Shown here: positions 17,378 to 26,990 of the stretch, piece after piece
Position numbering within the stretch: position 1 is the first letter of the stretch
Layout: the number at the start of each line of letters is the position of its first letter
Source of the DNA: Gp13-AA77 sp035946735
Lineage (GTDB): Bacteria > Acidobacteriota > Terriglobia > UBA7540
Reading direction: 5' to 3'
DNA: 64,000 nt
NCBI GenBank assembly: GCA_035946735.1
Contig: DASYYZ010000182.1
Coordinates: forward strand, 1-64,000
Program-made: the position numbers and the translations under genes
The notes under the pieces: model-generated
Database searches by the model: none
The model's input: the letters and a program-made list of their open reading frames with translations, nothing else
Told to the model about the DNA's origin: nothing

Positions 17378-18825
17378 ACGTCCGTTGCACTCAGATCGCC
17401 CCGCAAGACTACTCGTTCCCAATTGTCAAATTTCGGCGCGTGATTCGCATTTACCTCGCTCGTAGTCGCCCCATGCAGGGCCGCACTCAAGCCCAGAAGA
17501 ACCCAGAGATGGGGATAATAAAGAACCGTCAGGAACGCACCGCTTACCAGATAGCCGACAAACGCAAGATCCAGACCCAATGACAGGTGGTATTCAAATC
17601 CCTGGCATCTCTCGGGGCCAATCGAACGAAGGAGCTTTCGTGTCCGTGCGTTTAACCGGGCAAGCAGCACCCAGGCGATGAGCAGTGGCATGAAACCGAA
17701 AATTCCGAGTTCAGATAGACCTTCGACATAGATACTATGCGGCGCCGTCGCCATCAGTCGGTGCCACCTGGGATGTTCCGTCCAGTACTCGGGGGCAAAG
17801 TTTGCGGGACCGACGCCAAGAAAAGGGTGCTCGCTGAACATCTTCATGCCAGCCTTCCATTTCTCCAGCCTATCGTTTGATGTTTTGTCGTGCTCAGGGT
17901 CCAACGCCGATTGCATTCGAGCCCTGCTCGCTCCGGAGGCGAAAAGGAAAAAGGCCACGACCACCGCCAACATCATGAACGCTCCGAGAATCCGCTTGGA
18001 GCTTCTCATAAAAGCGACCAACGAAACCACACCTGCGCCCAACATGGCTCCACGCGAGCTTGACGCTACGATGGCTCCCAGGAATGCGAAGAAGCAGGCG
18101 GCGAAAAACCACTTCCGCCAGCGCCTGGTTTCAGCGACAAACATCGCACCAGCCAGCGGCCACACCACACACATGGCCACGCCGAGATCGCCGGCATTTC
18201 CAAAGAACCCCGTTGTACCGGCGCCGACACCCTGAACGGCTAGAGCCTCCTCGCCGAACCTCATGGCGCCGGGAGATAAATAAGTCCTAACTACAAACTG
18301 AGCCAGCTTGAGGTTCAATAGCAGAATCACGAAGAGGCAGACCTGAAGCCGCCCACTGCTCGCTGCAACTCGCGAAATAATGAAGTAGATTACGCACCAC
18401 TGAAATGTGTTGATCACCTGCACCCATGCAGGTTCTTGGTACTCGGCAAAGCTGGCCGACAATACGCTGACGAACAAAAGAAAGCCCAAACACGCATCGA
18501 CCGACCAAACGGTGCCCGGAGTTGGTTTTCGGCTTCCAGCAGAGACAATCATCCCCACGACCGCCAAAGCCACGGCCATCTTTCCGAGCTGGAATGGCTG
18601 AAGCACGGGAAACATCTCGGGCAGGCGACTGTATTGAATCAGAAAGTAGCCGAGAAGACCGTAAAATGCCAGGTCCCAGTTTGAGTGACCGGATGATGTC
18701 GATACACGATCGGGGCAAACAAGCCCCACGCTGTCTTTGCTGATCGGCGTCTCCATGTCGAAGCCCGACTCCGCTATCGCAGTAGAATCAGGGAGTGCGA
18801 GTCGCCTATGCTCAACCTGTTCCAT
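17371..18825 (-). CDS. O-antigen polymerase/ligase-type membrane protein
   Basis: A 484-residue polytopic protein with about ten to twelve hydrophobic helices and the large hydrophilic loop of the Wzy_C/O-antigen ligase family: FSEHPFLGVGPANFAPEYW and APHSIYVEGLSELGIFGF, where H-S-x-Y-V-E-G/x-L is the common signature of that loop. Members polymerise lipid-linked repeats or transfer glycans in the periplasm. No flippase gene is seen in the cluster, so its substrate delivery is not explained by this window. ATG at 18825 overlaps the upstream kinase stop by 14 bp, which implies coupling with the chain-length control pair. Confidence 0.8.
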   Translation of the reverse strand: MEQVEHRRLALPDSTAIAESGFDMETPISKDSVGLVCPDRVSTSSGHSNWDLAFYGLLGYFLIQYSRLPEMFPVLQPFQLGKMAVALAVVGMIVSAGSRKPTPGTVWSVDACLGFLLFVSVLSASFAEYQEPAWVQVINTFQWCVIYFIISRVAASSGRLQVCLFVILLLNLKLAQFVVRTYLSPGAMRFGEEALAVQGVGAGTTGFFGNAGDLGVAMCVVWPLAGAMFVAETRRWRKWFFAACFFAFLGAIVASSSRGAMLGAGVVSLVAFMRSSKRILGAFMMLAVVVAFFLFASGASRARMQSALDPEHDKTSNDRLEKWKAGMKMFSEHPFLGVGPANFAPEYWTEHPRWHRLMATAPHSIYVEGLSELGIFGFMPLLIAWVLLARLNARTRKLLRSIGPERCQGFEYHLSLGLDLAFVGYLVSGAFLTVLYYPHLWVLLGLSAALHGATTSEVNANHAPKFDNWERVVLRGDLSATDVC

Positions 18826-19693
18826 TGTGGTTTCGCCCGTCCTCGCGATTGTAGTGATAGTAGGAGCTATAGGCTGGGTTCGGTGCGGCGCGATTTAGCA
18901 CCACGGCCAGCACTTGCTTGTCGCGGAACTGCTGGCAGGCCTTCCGAGCCAAATCATAAGGTGTCGACCCGGCTTGGACTACAAGAATAACTGCGTCGCA
19001 CAGCTCGGCAAGCAGTTTGGCGTCAGAGACCGGGAGAACAGGAGGAGAGTCTAAGATGATCCAGTCAACAGCCGGAGTCAGGCGGTCGAGCAACAGTTTC
19101 AGCCGGCCATTCCCAATAAGCTCAGAAGGATCTGAGGGCGATTTCCCGGCGGGAATGAAAAAGAGGTTCTCGATTAAGCCCCGCTGAAGAATCGAGAATT
19201 CGTCGGCCTCGCTGCTGAGGTACTCTGTTAGGCCGGGTGTGGAGTTGGTGCCGAGAGCGGCATGCAACCGCGGTAACCGGAGGTCCGAGTCGATCAGAAG
19301 CGCCCCGTGTTCCGGCTGACGTGCGATAGCGTGCGCCAGATTCAACGCGGTGAATGACTTGCCTTCGCGCGGCAGTGGGCTGCTGATCAGAATCCTCTGT
19401 AACCTGCGCTGCTGGCGGGCCAAGTAGAGGAAAGAGCGCAAACTGCGAAACTCTTCGGCACCCGGCGAATCCCCGTCCAGTTGCTCCGTCAACTGAGCGT
19501 GGGGATCGGGATTCCATGTCAGTTTCGAGGACCGCGCTTGCAAGCTTTCCAATGTCAGCGGCGTGAAGCTGGATGGAACTTCGGCTTCCTCTGGAATGGG
19601 ATCGAAGGCAGAAATTTGCACCCTCGCAACAGGAGGGTCGGCTCGCCCTCGCTCTCGCTCTGCCCTCTTTAATGCTTCATGGATTCGACTCAT
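18812..19693 (-). CDS. BY-type tyrosine autokinase (Wzc/CpsD-like cytosolic domain)
   Basis: A 293-residue kinase of the bacterial tyrosine kinase family: Walker A is SSPLPREGKS (104-113), Walker A' LLIDSDLRL (132-140), Walker B WIILDSPPV (211-219). The tail has a short tyrosine cluster (Y275, Y278, Y279, Y281), the expected autophosphorylation site. It lacks membrane helices and is followed on its upstream side by a separate Wzz-like gene 25 bp away, so the two chains together make a split Wzc as in Gram-positive CpsC/CpsD. It probably controls chain length or export by cyclic phosphorylation. The ATG at 19693 has GAGG 10 nt upstream. Confidence 0.85.
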   Translation of the reverse strand: MSRIHEALKRAERERGRADPPVARVQISAFDPIPEEAEVPSSFTPLTLESLQARSSKLTWNPDPHAQLTEQLDGDSPGAEEFRSLRSFLYLARQQRRLQRILISSPLPREGKSFTALNLAHAIARQPEHGALLIDSDLRLPRLHAALGTNSTPGLTEYLSSEADEFSILQRGLIENLFFIPAGKSPSDPSELIGNGRLKLLLDRLTPAVDWIILDSPPVLPVSDAKLLAELCDAVILVVQAGSTPYDLARKACQQFRDKQVLAVVLNRAAPNPAYSSYYHYNREDGRNHNGTG

Positions 19694-19718
19694 GATTCCA
19701 TTTCCTCTGACCTCGCCG

Positions 19719-21251
19719 CTACGAGTTTAGGGTCAAGCGCTGAGATCTCTCTTTTCCCTTGAGACGTTTAGAGTGGCTTAGTTTTGTCACCGCCGCTGCG
19801 TCCAGTGACGGTATGGCGACAGCCACCGGGATTCGAAGAAGGAGCTCAACATCACCCTCGGTTCGAAGTGATTTATCGCGGATTTCCAGCAACAGAACCC
19901 ACGCAAACCCTAGCGCGCCTCCGACTCCCAGGCCGGCCAAAGAAACCAGCAGCGTGTTTGGGGACGAGGGCTCTTGTGGGAACGTGGCGGCATTAACGAC
20001 CACGATCTCCTCCTGTTCCCGGCGATGCTGGAGATCACTGGCCATCTCCTCCTCATGCTTTCTCTTAAGCAGATCATTATAGAAGTCCTGGGCGGACTGG
20101 TAATCACGTGTAACCTGCAGGTATTCCTGTTCGGCGGCCGGACTCACTTCAAGGCGCGACTCGTAGAGCTTAATCCGTTTTTGGAGGTCGGCCTCTTCCT
20201 GAGTGCGATCCTGAAGTTGCTGATCGTAGGTGTGGAGCTGATTCCGAAGTTGCTGAATTTCCGGCGGATCTGGGCGTGAATTCCCTCCCGGATTATCGGG
20301 ATTGTTCTTGAAGGAATCGCTGATCTCCCTTTTCAGCTCCTCCGCCTGGCTTTCCAGTTTAACTATTTCCGGGTACTTACCTGTGTATCGAGCTCGCAGA
20401 GTCACGAGGGTCTTTTCTACGTCAGCCAACTGCTGCTCGAGCATTCCGGCTTGCGTGTTCCTTGGCGCCTCCGCCGGCTGCAAGGATGCCAATTTCTGGT
20501 CCAAAAGACTTCGGGTATAGGCTTGCTCCTGCTCCGTGTCGCGGCGCGACTGCTCCATTCGTTCGAGCTGCGCATCCAGAGCTGACAGCATGTTCGCCGT
20601 GTTGGGGTCGGTCTGGGCCCGCTCTGGCAGCTCACCTGCATGTTTCTCCTTGAATGACGCCACCTTCGCTTCTTCTTGATCAAGCTTGGCTTTTGCATCC
20701 TCCAGTTGGTCGTCCAGGAAAGCAGTTGTGCTGTGAAATCCCTGCTGCTGTTCCGCTTGGTTCTCTTCGATAAACATGGACGCTACATCCCTACACGCCT
20801 GCTGAGCCAGCTGGGGACTGTGAAGAGCACAGCTTATCTCAAATCCCGGAAAATCGGTCTGCCCCGTGCTGACCGGTGACTGCGCCCAAGCCACAGTAAT
20901 GGCCTTTCGGAGGCCCGCCTCTACGCCCTGAATCTGCTGCTGCGGGCCATTGCCGTGAATAAGACTTAGTTTCATGGCAAGCTGCTGCAGGTGGGCTTCG
21001 CCAAACACCTGTTCCTCCATAGCGCTCAGGCGCGACACTAAATAGGCGCCAACGTCGGCTTGGACCACCTTGTCAGAGGGGTTGGGCTGTTCTATGGTCA
21101 AAAGCGTCTGCGAGGTATAGATTTTAGGCAGATATCTGGAAATCGCGTAGCCGACGAGCGTACCGGCGCACATCGTGGCGATCACGATCCACCACCGGCG
21201 AAACAAAATCACTTTGTAATCCTCAAAGCCCAGTTGACGATGTCCTAGCAT
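19719..21251 (-). CDS. Chain-length determinant, Wzz/GumC-like (GNVR type)
   Basis: A 510-residue polysaccharide co-polymerase. A first membrane helix (WWIVIATMCAGTLVGYAI) lies near residue 20, a second near residue 455 (TLLVSLAGLGVGGALGFAW), with a long periplasmic coiled-coil between them, rich in Gln, Glu and Lys (for instance residues 195-265 and 320-370). The part AEQEYLQVTRDYQSAQDFYN is the conserved segment before the second helix (GNVR region). It anchors the neighbouring BY-kinase and links it to the outer-membrane exporter. ATG at 21251 with GAGG 6 nt upstream. No cytosolic kinase domain is fused to it. Confidence 0.85.
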   Translation of the reverse strand: MLGHRQLGFEDYKVILFRRWWIVIATMCAGTLVGYAISRYLPKIYTSQTLLTIEQPNPSDKVVQADVGAYLVSRLSAMEEQVFGEAHLQQLAMKLSLIHGNGPQQQIQGVEAGLRKAITVAWAQSPVSTGQTDFPGFEISCALHSPQLAQQACRDVASMFIEENQAEQQQGFHSTTAFLDDQLEDAKAKLDQEEAKVASFKEKHAGELPERAQTDPNTANMLSALDAQLERMEQSRRDTEQEQAYTRSLLDQKLASLQPAEAPRNTQAGMLEQQLADVEKTLVTLRARYTGKYPEIVKLESQAEELKREISDSFKNNPDNPGGNSRPDPPEIQQLRNQLHTYDQQLQDRTQEEADLQKRIKLYESRLEVSPAAEQEYLQVTRDYQSAQDFYNDLLKRKHEEEMASDLQHRREQEEIVVVNAATFPQEPSSPNTLLVSLAGLGVGGALGFAWVLLLEIRDKSLRTEGDVELLLRIPVAVAIPSLDAAAVTKLSHSKRLKGKERSQRLTLNS

Positions 21252-21290
21252 GACATACCTCGTTACCTTCCTTGATGAAACGGAGCCTGC

Positions 21291-22760
21291 CTAATGCAGC
21301 CTGATCGGCCTGGCGTGCCAGTTAAGGCCGACGCCGACGGCGTAGCGAAATACCTCCGAGCCGCCTGTCAGTTGTTGAAGCACATTACCGTAGAGATACG
21401 CGTTAAAGCGCTCGCCGAAGTTTCGGCTCAAAGTTACGCCGGTTTGCCACGTATTGAACTTGAACTGCTGGTTCGCATTTGTATTATTAACCAACGACGT
21501 GTTGTGTGCGTAACTCGCATCGACCGATGCGAAGTAAGCACGTGAGAGTTGCCGACTCGCGACAAGAGATAGGTAGTCACTTTCCGCTCCGATGAGAAGG
21601 CCTGAACCCGTAGTTGGAGATCTGCTATAGATGAGCGCAACGCTGCCCCTCGAGACGAGATACTGAATAGAGGTGAACGTGCTCCAAGTACTCCTGGTTG
21701 TATTTCCCACTCCGACGACCGCCGATTTGCTGGTAATCGGCCCACCGCCTGCTTGCAGAAACAAGCTGCGAGCCAGCTTTCGTCCGTAGCTTACTTGGAA
21801 GCCGCGACTGGTAATACCGGGAAGACCGCTACTGAATTTGAAATCGGAGTACAACCCTGTGATCGCGACGATATCCCGGCGTGTCAGGGAATAATTGTAC
21901 CCGGCGAGGACGGTAAGAGAGTTGCTGTCGAGAAAGCCTGAGTCGAGGAAGTGAAGCGTGCCGTACACAGCGGTGGCAGTTACCGTCGAGCGGCCACGGC
22001 CATACTCCACCTGCGTAGTGGCCGCATTGCTGATGCGCCGCGAGTTGCCCGTCAGAATGGTCTGATTTGGAATGAAGGCGCCGTTGAGAAAAGGGTTGCC
22101 GACCATTCCCCCACCGGGAACCAGGCCGTAGGTGTTCAACCCGGAAAAGCCCACGAATCCGAAACCAGCCTCGGGCAGGTATGAAAACTGGTCAGCGAGC
22201 TGCAGTCGCCAGTGGCGCCACTTCAGAGTCTCCATCGCGATCAGGTTGTGAAATTGTCCCTCGCTTGAGGTACCTCCGCCGTTACCCGTGAAAGAAGGGC
22301 CGAAATAACCAAAGGCACCCCCTTCGTAAGTCAGGCTAAATTGCGAACCCTTCCTAACTCGCTGTAACCCGAGGGTGCCAACAAGGTTAGACTGATCGTC
22401 AATGCCGGAACCTCCGGAAGTACTGGCGGGATTCGAGTTAGCATAACTTGAGAACTGGACTCCGGTAACTACAAAGCTGCGCACTCCGCCAGCCATGACG
22501 GGCGCGAAGACTTCCACTCCAGACAGCGCAGGTCCAGGACCAGGCTCCCCTGATTCTGCCTGATTCTGATCGTTCGAGGTCTCCGTTCCTTGCGGCTCGC
22601 CGATGACCGCGCCCGGCTGCGCAGGCGCTCCTTGATTCTGATCGGTTGAGGCTTCCGATTGGTTGGCCCCACCGCTCTGATTGGCGGGAGATTGTGACAT
22701 TGCCAAAACGGCGCAAAGCAGCTCGAGTGTTACCAGAATCAAACCCCGCCTAAAGTTCAT
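21291..22760 (-). CDS. Outer-membrane beta-barrel protein of the exopolysaccharide cluster
   Basis: A 489-residue protein with a signal peptide (MNFRRGLILVTLELLCAVLA, cleavage near AMSQS), a low-complexity linker of Gln, Asn, Glu and Pro (about residues 25-75) and then alternating strands such as GSQFSLTYEGGAFGYFG, STVTATAVYGTLHFL and QFKFNTWQTGVTLSRNF, ending in a strand with a terminal RPIRLH. This is a barrel pattern without a recognised enzyme motif. Its place between the Wza-like exporter and the Wzz-like protein suggests a role in secretion across the outer membrane, comparable to the barrels in exosortase-linked clusters. ATG 22760 is chosen for the signal peptide. Confidence 0.7.
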   Translation of the reverse strand: MNFRRGLILVTLELLCAVLAMSQSPANQSGGANQSEASTDQNQGAPAQPGAVIGEPQGTETSNDQNQAESGEPGPGPALSGVEVFAPVMAGGVRSFVVTGVQFSSYANSNPASTSGGSGIDDQSNLVGTLGLQRVRKGSQFSLTYEGGAFGYFGPSFTGNGGGTSSEGQFHNLIAMETLKWRHWRLQLADQFSYLPEAGFGFVGFSGLNTYGLVPGGGMVGNPFLNGAFIPNQTILTGNSRRISNAATTQVEYGRGRSTVTATAVYGTLHFLDSGFLDSNSLTVLAGYNYSLTRRDIVAITGLYSDFKFSSGLPGITSRGFQVSYGRKLARSLFLQAGGGPITSKSAVVGVGNTTRSTWSTFTSIQYLVSRGSVALIYSRSPTTGSGLLIGAESDYLSLVASRQLSRAYFASVDASYAHNTSLVNNTNANQQFKFNTWQTGVTLSRNFGERFNAYLYGNVLQQLTGGSEVFRYAVGVGLNWHARPIRLH

Positions 22761-22842
22761 GTGTTTAAAACCAGGTTGGTGTCGGGATGGCTGGGCAAAA
22801 CTCTTCGAGCGAAGGCTCGATAGAACTCGAACGGCCACAGTG

Positions 22843-23448
22843 CTATGGAACAACGATCGTGTCCTCCGGTTTCAGCTCAAAGTTTTGCCCAGCCTCTCCC
22901 CGAATCGCTTTCTTGTAATTGAACGGATAACGAGTCACTTTTCCGTTCTCCTTCCTCAGAATATAGACTCCCTTTCGGTTAGCGAACTCCGTGAATCCAC
23001 CTCCCGAGGCGAGGGCCTGAAGAACTGTCATACCTGACGAGAAGGCAACAGGCCCCTGTCGGCCAACCTCCCCCATAAGGAAAATGGGCTTTCTGTGAAT
23101 CTGAGTAACCACCACCGTCACTTCCGGCTGCTCCAAGTAGTCCTTTAGCTTCGATGCGATCGATTGTGCCAACTGATTTGGTGTTAAACCCGAGGCCTGA
23201 ACGTCATGGAGAAGCGGCACTGAGATCTTCCCGTCGGGGCGCACCACCACGGGTCCGGAAATATCAGTTTCTTTAAAAACGTTGACGTTTAGCACGTCGT
23301 CCAAACCGATGACGTAGTTGGGGTCGTTGGTGGCAGCCTCTTTCGGCGTATCAGAGGGGACCGTACGCTGAGTACCCTGTTGGCCTGGCACCGAAATTGT
23401 GATTGCAACCAGTAGAGTTAACAGCCCTGCTATCTTATGATTTCTCAA
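22843..23448 (-). CDS. Polysaccharide export protein, Wza-like
   Basis: A 201-residue exporter with a signal peptide (RNHKIAGLLTLLVAITISV) and the Poly_export domain: YVIGLDDVLNVNVFKETDISGPVVVRPDG, then SVPLLHDVQASGLTPNQLA and PEVTVVVTQIHRKPIFLMGEV, the SLBB part, which also covers TVLQALASGGGFTEFANRKGVYILR. No lipobox Cys is seen after the signal. The start is taken as TTG at 23448, because GGAGGG lies 4-5 nt before it and the signal peptide begins there; the ATG at 23499 has no such site. It forms the outer-membrane or periplasmic part of the export channel. Confidence 0.85.
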   Translation of the reverse strand: MRNHKIAGLLTLLVAITISVPGQQGTQRTVPSDTPKEAATNDPNYVIGLDDVLNVNVFKETDISGPVVVRPDGKISVPLLHDVQASGLTPNQLAQSIASKLKDYLEQPEVTVVVTQIHRKPIFLMGEVGRQGPVAFSSGMTVLQALASGGGFTEFANRKGVYILRKENGKVTRYPFNYKKAIRGEAGQNFELKPEDTIVVP

Positions 23449-23521
23449 ATGCCCTCCTTCGGTGACGAGCGCGCTGTCGCAACCGTACTCAGCGCTCATT
23501 TGAGATTATATCGCCTCACTC

Positions 23522-24532
23522 TTAATACTTGTATTGGTCGCGTATTGGGCGTAGGGAGTCAAGGTGCTCCGCGGGCTGTGCTGCACTCGGTATCAGTTTC
23601 TGCAGCGGCAGCGGGCCGAGTGCAATCCGGCTTTTCAAGAGATCCCCGAGTGGCACAAAGTGAGCGTGGCTCAGCAGTTCGCAAAGGCGCGCCTCCATTC
23701 CCTTCAAATTGTAATAGTGGCGAAATTCGGACTTTTTGGTTCCCCTCAGGCGCGGCTGGCCTGGATCGATTTCCCACGGGTGAAAGTACGTCTGCGCTGG
23801 TTGGCATTCCTTTTGTCGTATCTGTCTCATCGCCCAGCGCGTATAAAACATCGGAAGGATTCGCAAATACCCACCCCCTCCGACCGGCAGGTTACAGCCC
23901 AGCACTCGCACCGTTGTCAACGGGATCTCGTAGATGAACGTCTCGTTCCCCAATTGCCAGCGGAACGGGAAACGAGGAGCTTTGGGCATGCCGTAAAGGT
24001 CATGCCGGATCGGAAAGACGCTCGAGTCATACACGAAACCCTCTTCCGCCAGGATTTCGAGCGCCCAGAGGCAGCTCGGCACAATTGAAAAGGTAGGCGC
24101 ACGATACCCACCGACCTTCTTGCCTGCTGCATCCTCGATGGCTGCCCGGGCTCGGCGAGTGTCCTCTCGAAACTCCTCGGGACTCAAGCGCGAAACACGC
24201 CGGTGAAGATGGCTGTGGCATGCTAGCTCATGTCCCGCGCTCAAGATCTCTCTCACAATTTGGGGCTGCCGCTCAGCGACCCAGCCCACAACAAAGAAAG
24301 TAGCCGTGGCGCCGAATCGACCCAATAAATCCAGCACCCGACACGTGTTGTCCGCTACCCGGGAGGGGAGCGCGGGCCACATCGCAGGCGTAATCCGGTC
24401 TGCGAAAGCCTCGACCTGGTAATAATCTTCGACGTCGACGCTGAGACCGTCAACTGGTTCGAAAGGGGCTGATGTCACAATGGTATTCTGTTCTTGGCGG
24501 GCAGGAGTCTTCGGAACAACCACCTCGATCAA
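23522..24532 (-). CDS. Polysaccharide deacetylase, exosortase-A-associated (DUF3473) type
   Basis: A 336-residue cytosolic CE4-like protein. It has LSVDVEDYYQVEAF near residue 30, the metal motif CHSHLHRRVSRLSPEEF, and the conserved GYRAPTFSI segment, and a C-terminal extension with YFHPWEIDPGQPRL, which is typical of the PEP-CTERM-locus subfamily (TIGR03006-like). The first Asp of the NodB motif is in DVED, the form usual for this subgroup. It likely removes an acetyl from a lipid-linked or nucleotide-linked amino sugar. A TTG at 24532 with AGG close upstream is the tentative start; a GTG three codons later is possible. Confidence 0.8.
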   Translation of the reverse strand: MIEVVVPKTPARQEQNTIVTSAPFEPVDGLSVDVEDYYQVEAFADRITPAMWPALPSRVADNTCRVLDLLGRFGATATFFVVGWVAERQPQIVREILSAGHELACHSHLHRRVSRLSPEEFREDTRRARAAIEDAAGKKVGGYRAPTFSIVPSCLWALEILAEEGFVYDSSVFPIRHDLYGMPKAPRFPFRWQLGNETFIYEIPLTTVRVLGCNLPVGGGGYLRILPMFYTRWAMRQIRQKECQPAQTYFHPWEIDPGQPRLRGTKKSEFRHYYNLKGMEARLCELLSHAHFVPLGDLLKSRIALGPLPLQKLIPSAAQPAEHLDSLRPIRDQYKY

Positions 24533-24721
24533 TTTCCTAGTCTCTACGGTTCCTCAGAGCTGAGAACGCGAGTGGCGGAAGTGTTAAACTGACCAGTTCC
24601 GCAGGTGTCAGCTGTGTATGGCATTTCTACGCGATCCCCCGCGGCTGATCGCGCTCTTCCAAAATGTGAGGCGCACATGAGGAATAGGCAGAAGATGCCC
24701 GATGAACGGCACAGGTAAATA

Positions 24722-25894
24722 ATGAAGTCACTACTCGTCAGCAGTACGGATTTCCCCCCCCAAACAGGGGGGATTTCCCGGGTTATGGCAGCCCTAGCTT
24801 CGGCACTAGGCCCGGACCGAATATGTTGCCTTACAGCAATCTCCCCAGATCGCGGTACCGCCGAAAGTAGCCTGACACCTAGGGTTTATCGCCGTCCAGC
24901 AGCGTTTGCGAAGCAGCGTCACATGCAAGCAATCGGGTTCAGCGCTGCGATGATCGAGATCATGTTGCGCGAACGACCGCAGTTGGTTCAGGTCGCGACC
25001 GCGTACGATGGCTATGTCGGGCTTTGGCTGCGCCGCTGGTTCAAACTCCCATTCGTAGTGTACGCCCATGGGAACGAAATCCTTGACGCAATCGAGTCAA
25101 GCTGGCAGAAGCCAAGGCTAAGCTTGGTACAGGCCGCTCGCGTACTCGCTGTCAGCCGATTCACCGCGCAGTTAGTTCAGAACGCAGGAGTCGAACCTGG
25201 CAGAATTGAGATCGTCCACCCCGGGTGCGACATAGATCGGTTTCGCCCGCACAGGCCCAGAACAGACGTAAAGCAGGAGCTGCTAGGAGCCGGATGGAAG
25301 GACCCCGTCATGTTGTCTGTCGGGCGCCTTGTAGAGCGCAAGGGGCACGACATGGTGATCAGGGCGCTTCCGAGACTTGTGGAACAATTCCCGAACGTCG
25401 CGTACCTCATCGTCGGCCAAGGACCGGCCGCCGCGAAACTGGAAGCGTTGGCCTTCACCTTGGGCGTTCGCGACCGGGTGATTTTTGCTGCGCATATAGC
25501 CGACGACCTGTTACCCGAGGCCTACGCGGTCGCCGACGTTTTCGTAATGCCTAGCAGGGAGCGGCTGGAATCAGGTGATGTTGAAGGCTTCGGATTGGTG
25601 TTTCTGGAAGCCAATGCGTGTGCCAAACCGGTCGTCGCAGGCCGCTCGGGAGGTGTTGCTGACGCCGTGATCGATGGTCTTACGGGCTTCCTTGTGGATC
25701 CCTTAGACCCTGAGGACATTGCCACGGCTATCACCCGCATTTTGAGCTCCCCCGATCTCGCCGCTCGCCTCGGCCAGCAGGGAAGGGATCGAGTCCGTCG
25801 AGAGTTTACCTGGTCTCGATTCGCTGAACGTGTCCAGGACATTTCAGCTTCCGTACTGAGAGAACATGCAGCCAAGGGCAAATTCCCAGGGTGA
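24722..25894 (+). CDS. Glycosyltransferase, GT4 family (PimB/WcaL-like)
   Basis: A 390-residue GT4 enzyme: LLVSSTDFPPQTGGISRVMA (acceptor loop) at the start, VVYAHGNE, RIEIVHPGCDIDRF, SVGRLVERKGHDMVIRAL and the donor part VEGFGLVFLEANACAKPVV (E-x7-E). The ATG at 24722 has AGGT 6 nt upstream. It is the only gene of the cluster on the plus strand and diverges from the deacetylase over 189 bp, so it must have its own promoter. It is probably another sugar transferase for the same polymer, although a role in glycolipid synthesis is also possible. Confidence 0.8.
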   Translation: MKSLLVSSTDFPPQTGGISRVMAALASALGPDRICCLTAISPDRGTAESSLTPRVYRRPAAFAKQRHMQAIGFSAAMIEIMLRERPQLVQVATAYDGYVGLWLRRWFKLPFVVYAHGNEILDAIESSWQKPRLSLVQAARVLAVSRFTAQLVQNAGVEPGRIEIVHPGCDIDRFRPHRPRTDVKQELLGAGWKDPVMLSVGRLVERKGHDMVIRALPRLVEQFPNVAYLIVGQGPAAAKLEALAFTLGVRDRVIFAAHIADDLLPEAYAVADVFVMPSRERLESGDVEGFGLVFLEANACAKPVVAGRSGGVADAVIDGLTGFLVDPLDPEDIATAITRILSSPDLAARLGQQGRDRVRREFTWSRFAERVQDISASVLREHAAKGKFPG

Positions 25895-25964
25895 CTGCCG
25901 CATTCAGATCAGGTCGGGGGCTTGCGGAGGGACCGTCTTGAGGTGTATTCCGGAATCTGGCCGA

Positions 25965-26990
25965 TCACGTGCCCACGGGGCGGCGCACCCAGCCCCGAGG
26001 ATCAGATACGATCGCGGCGGCACGACGATAAATGTGCACGATCGATTCTGGGGCAAACGTTTTCAAGTAAGCTACCAGAGTTCCGGCACGAAAGTCGAGA
26101 CCGATCGATCGTCTGTAGGCGCTTCTTGCCTGGCGGCCCCTGAAGGCACAGAAATACTGATAACCAAGGTCGAGTAGCAAAGTCGCGATCTTCGACCTGT
26201 ACAACGATGCCTCTTTAGGGCTGAATACATTCAGACCACGTTCAAGATTTTCGCTGTGAAGTTGAATTGAACCAGACAAATGTTCAACTAAGTCGGAGCT
26301 AATACTGGCCTCTCGTTGGCGATAATAGCTGAGGATCCGATCAACAAAAACAATCTTTCGGTTCCTGACAAGTCGAAGCCAAAAATCTCCATCATCTCCA
26401 TTGCGCATGTCCTCGCGGAACCACGCCGACTGGGGCCCGAGCAATTCTCTTCGGAACACTGTCGAGGAAATGTGAAGCGGCACGAACTCAAGTGAGGCAA
26501 ACACGTAAAGGTCATTGCGGGCGATATAAGTGTTGTTCCCCACGCTTTGCAAGTGATCAGCAGCACGAGTGGCGAACAATGTGTTCTGCAAAAAACTGGG
26601 CCCTCCGTCCGGTTGCTTCCGGAAAGGTCTGAAATCATGAAAAATAATGTCGATGTCCTCCGACGTGTCAAATGCCGACAGGCTTATTTTGAGCTTGTCA
26701 GGGTGATACAGATCGTCTCCGTCCAAGAAGGTAATGTACCGGCCCGTTGCGTGAGATAGCCCGACATTGCGCGACACCCCTGGCTTGCCGGAATGCGGCC
26801 GGAAGTAGATACATATTCGCTCATCCTCTCGTGCAAGCCGCTTTGCGATAGTTACACCATCGTCTGAGGATCCGTCATCGACCACGACCATTTCGAGGTC
26901 GCGTTCGCTCTGCCCCATGACAGATCTGAGGCACTCCTCGATATATGCTTCACAATTGAAAACGGGGATTATGACAGAAACCTTAGGCAT
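25965..26990 (-). CDS. Glycosyltransferase, GT2 family
   Basis: A 341-residue GT-A enzyme with the standard start VSVIIPVFNCEAYIEECLRS, MVVVDDGSSDDG for nucleotide binding, and the metal-binding DGDD in YITFLDGDDLYHPDKL (a DxD form). The rest is acceptor-side sequence including MRNGDDGDFWLRLVRNRKI, the E/DD-x-D-x-W-L-R motif often seen in this group. There is no membrane helix except weak hydrophobicity at the end. It is probably a cytosolic inverting transferase of the exopolysaccharide pathway. The ATG at 26990 fits the family start; the 286 bp upstream of it hold nothing recognised. Confidence 0.8.
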   Translation of the reverse strand: MPKVSVIIPVFNCEAYIEECLRSVMGQSERDLEMVVVDDGSSDDGVTIAKRLAREDERICIYFRPHSGKPGVSRNVGLSHATGRYITFLDGDDLYHPDKLKISLSAFDTSEDIDIIFHDFRPFRKQPDGGPSFLQNTLFATRAADHLQSVGNNTYIARNDLYVFASLEFVPLHISSTVFRRELLGPQSAWFREDMRNGDDGDFWLRLVRNRKIVFVDRILSYYRQREASISSDLVEHLSGSIQLHSENLERGLNVFSPKEASLYRSKIATLLLDLGYQYFCAFRGRQARSAYRRSIGLDFRAGTLVAYLKTFAPESIVHIYRRAAAIVSDPRGWVRRPVGT

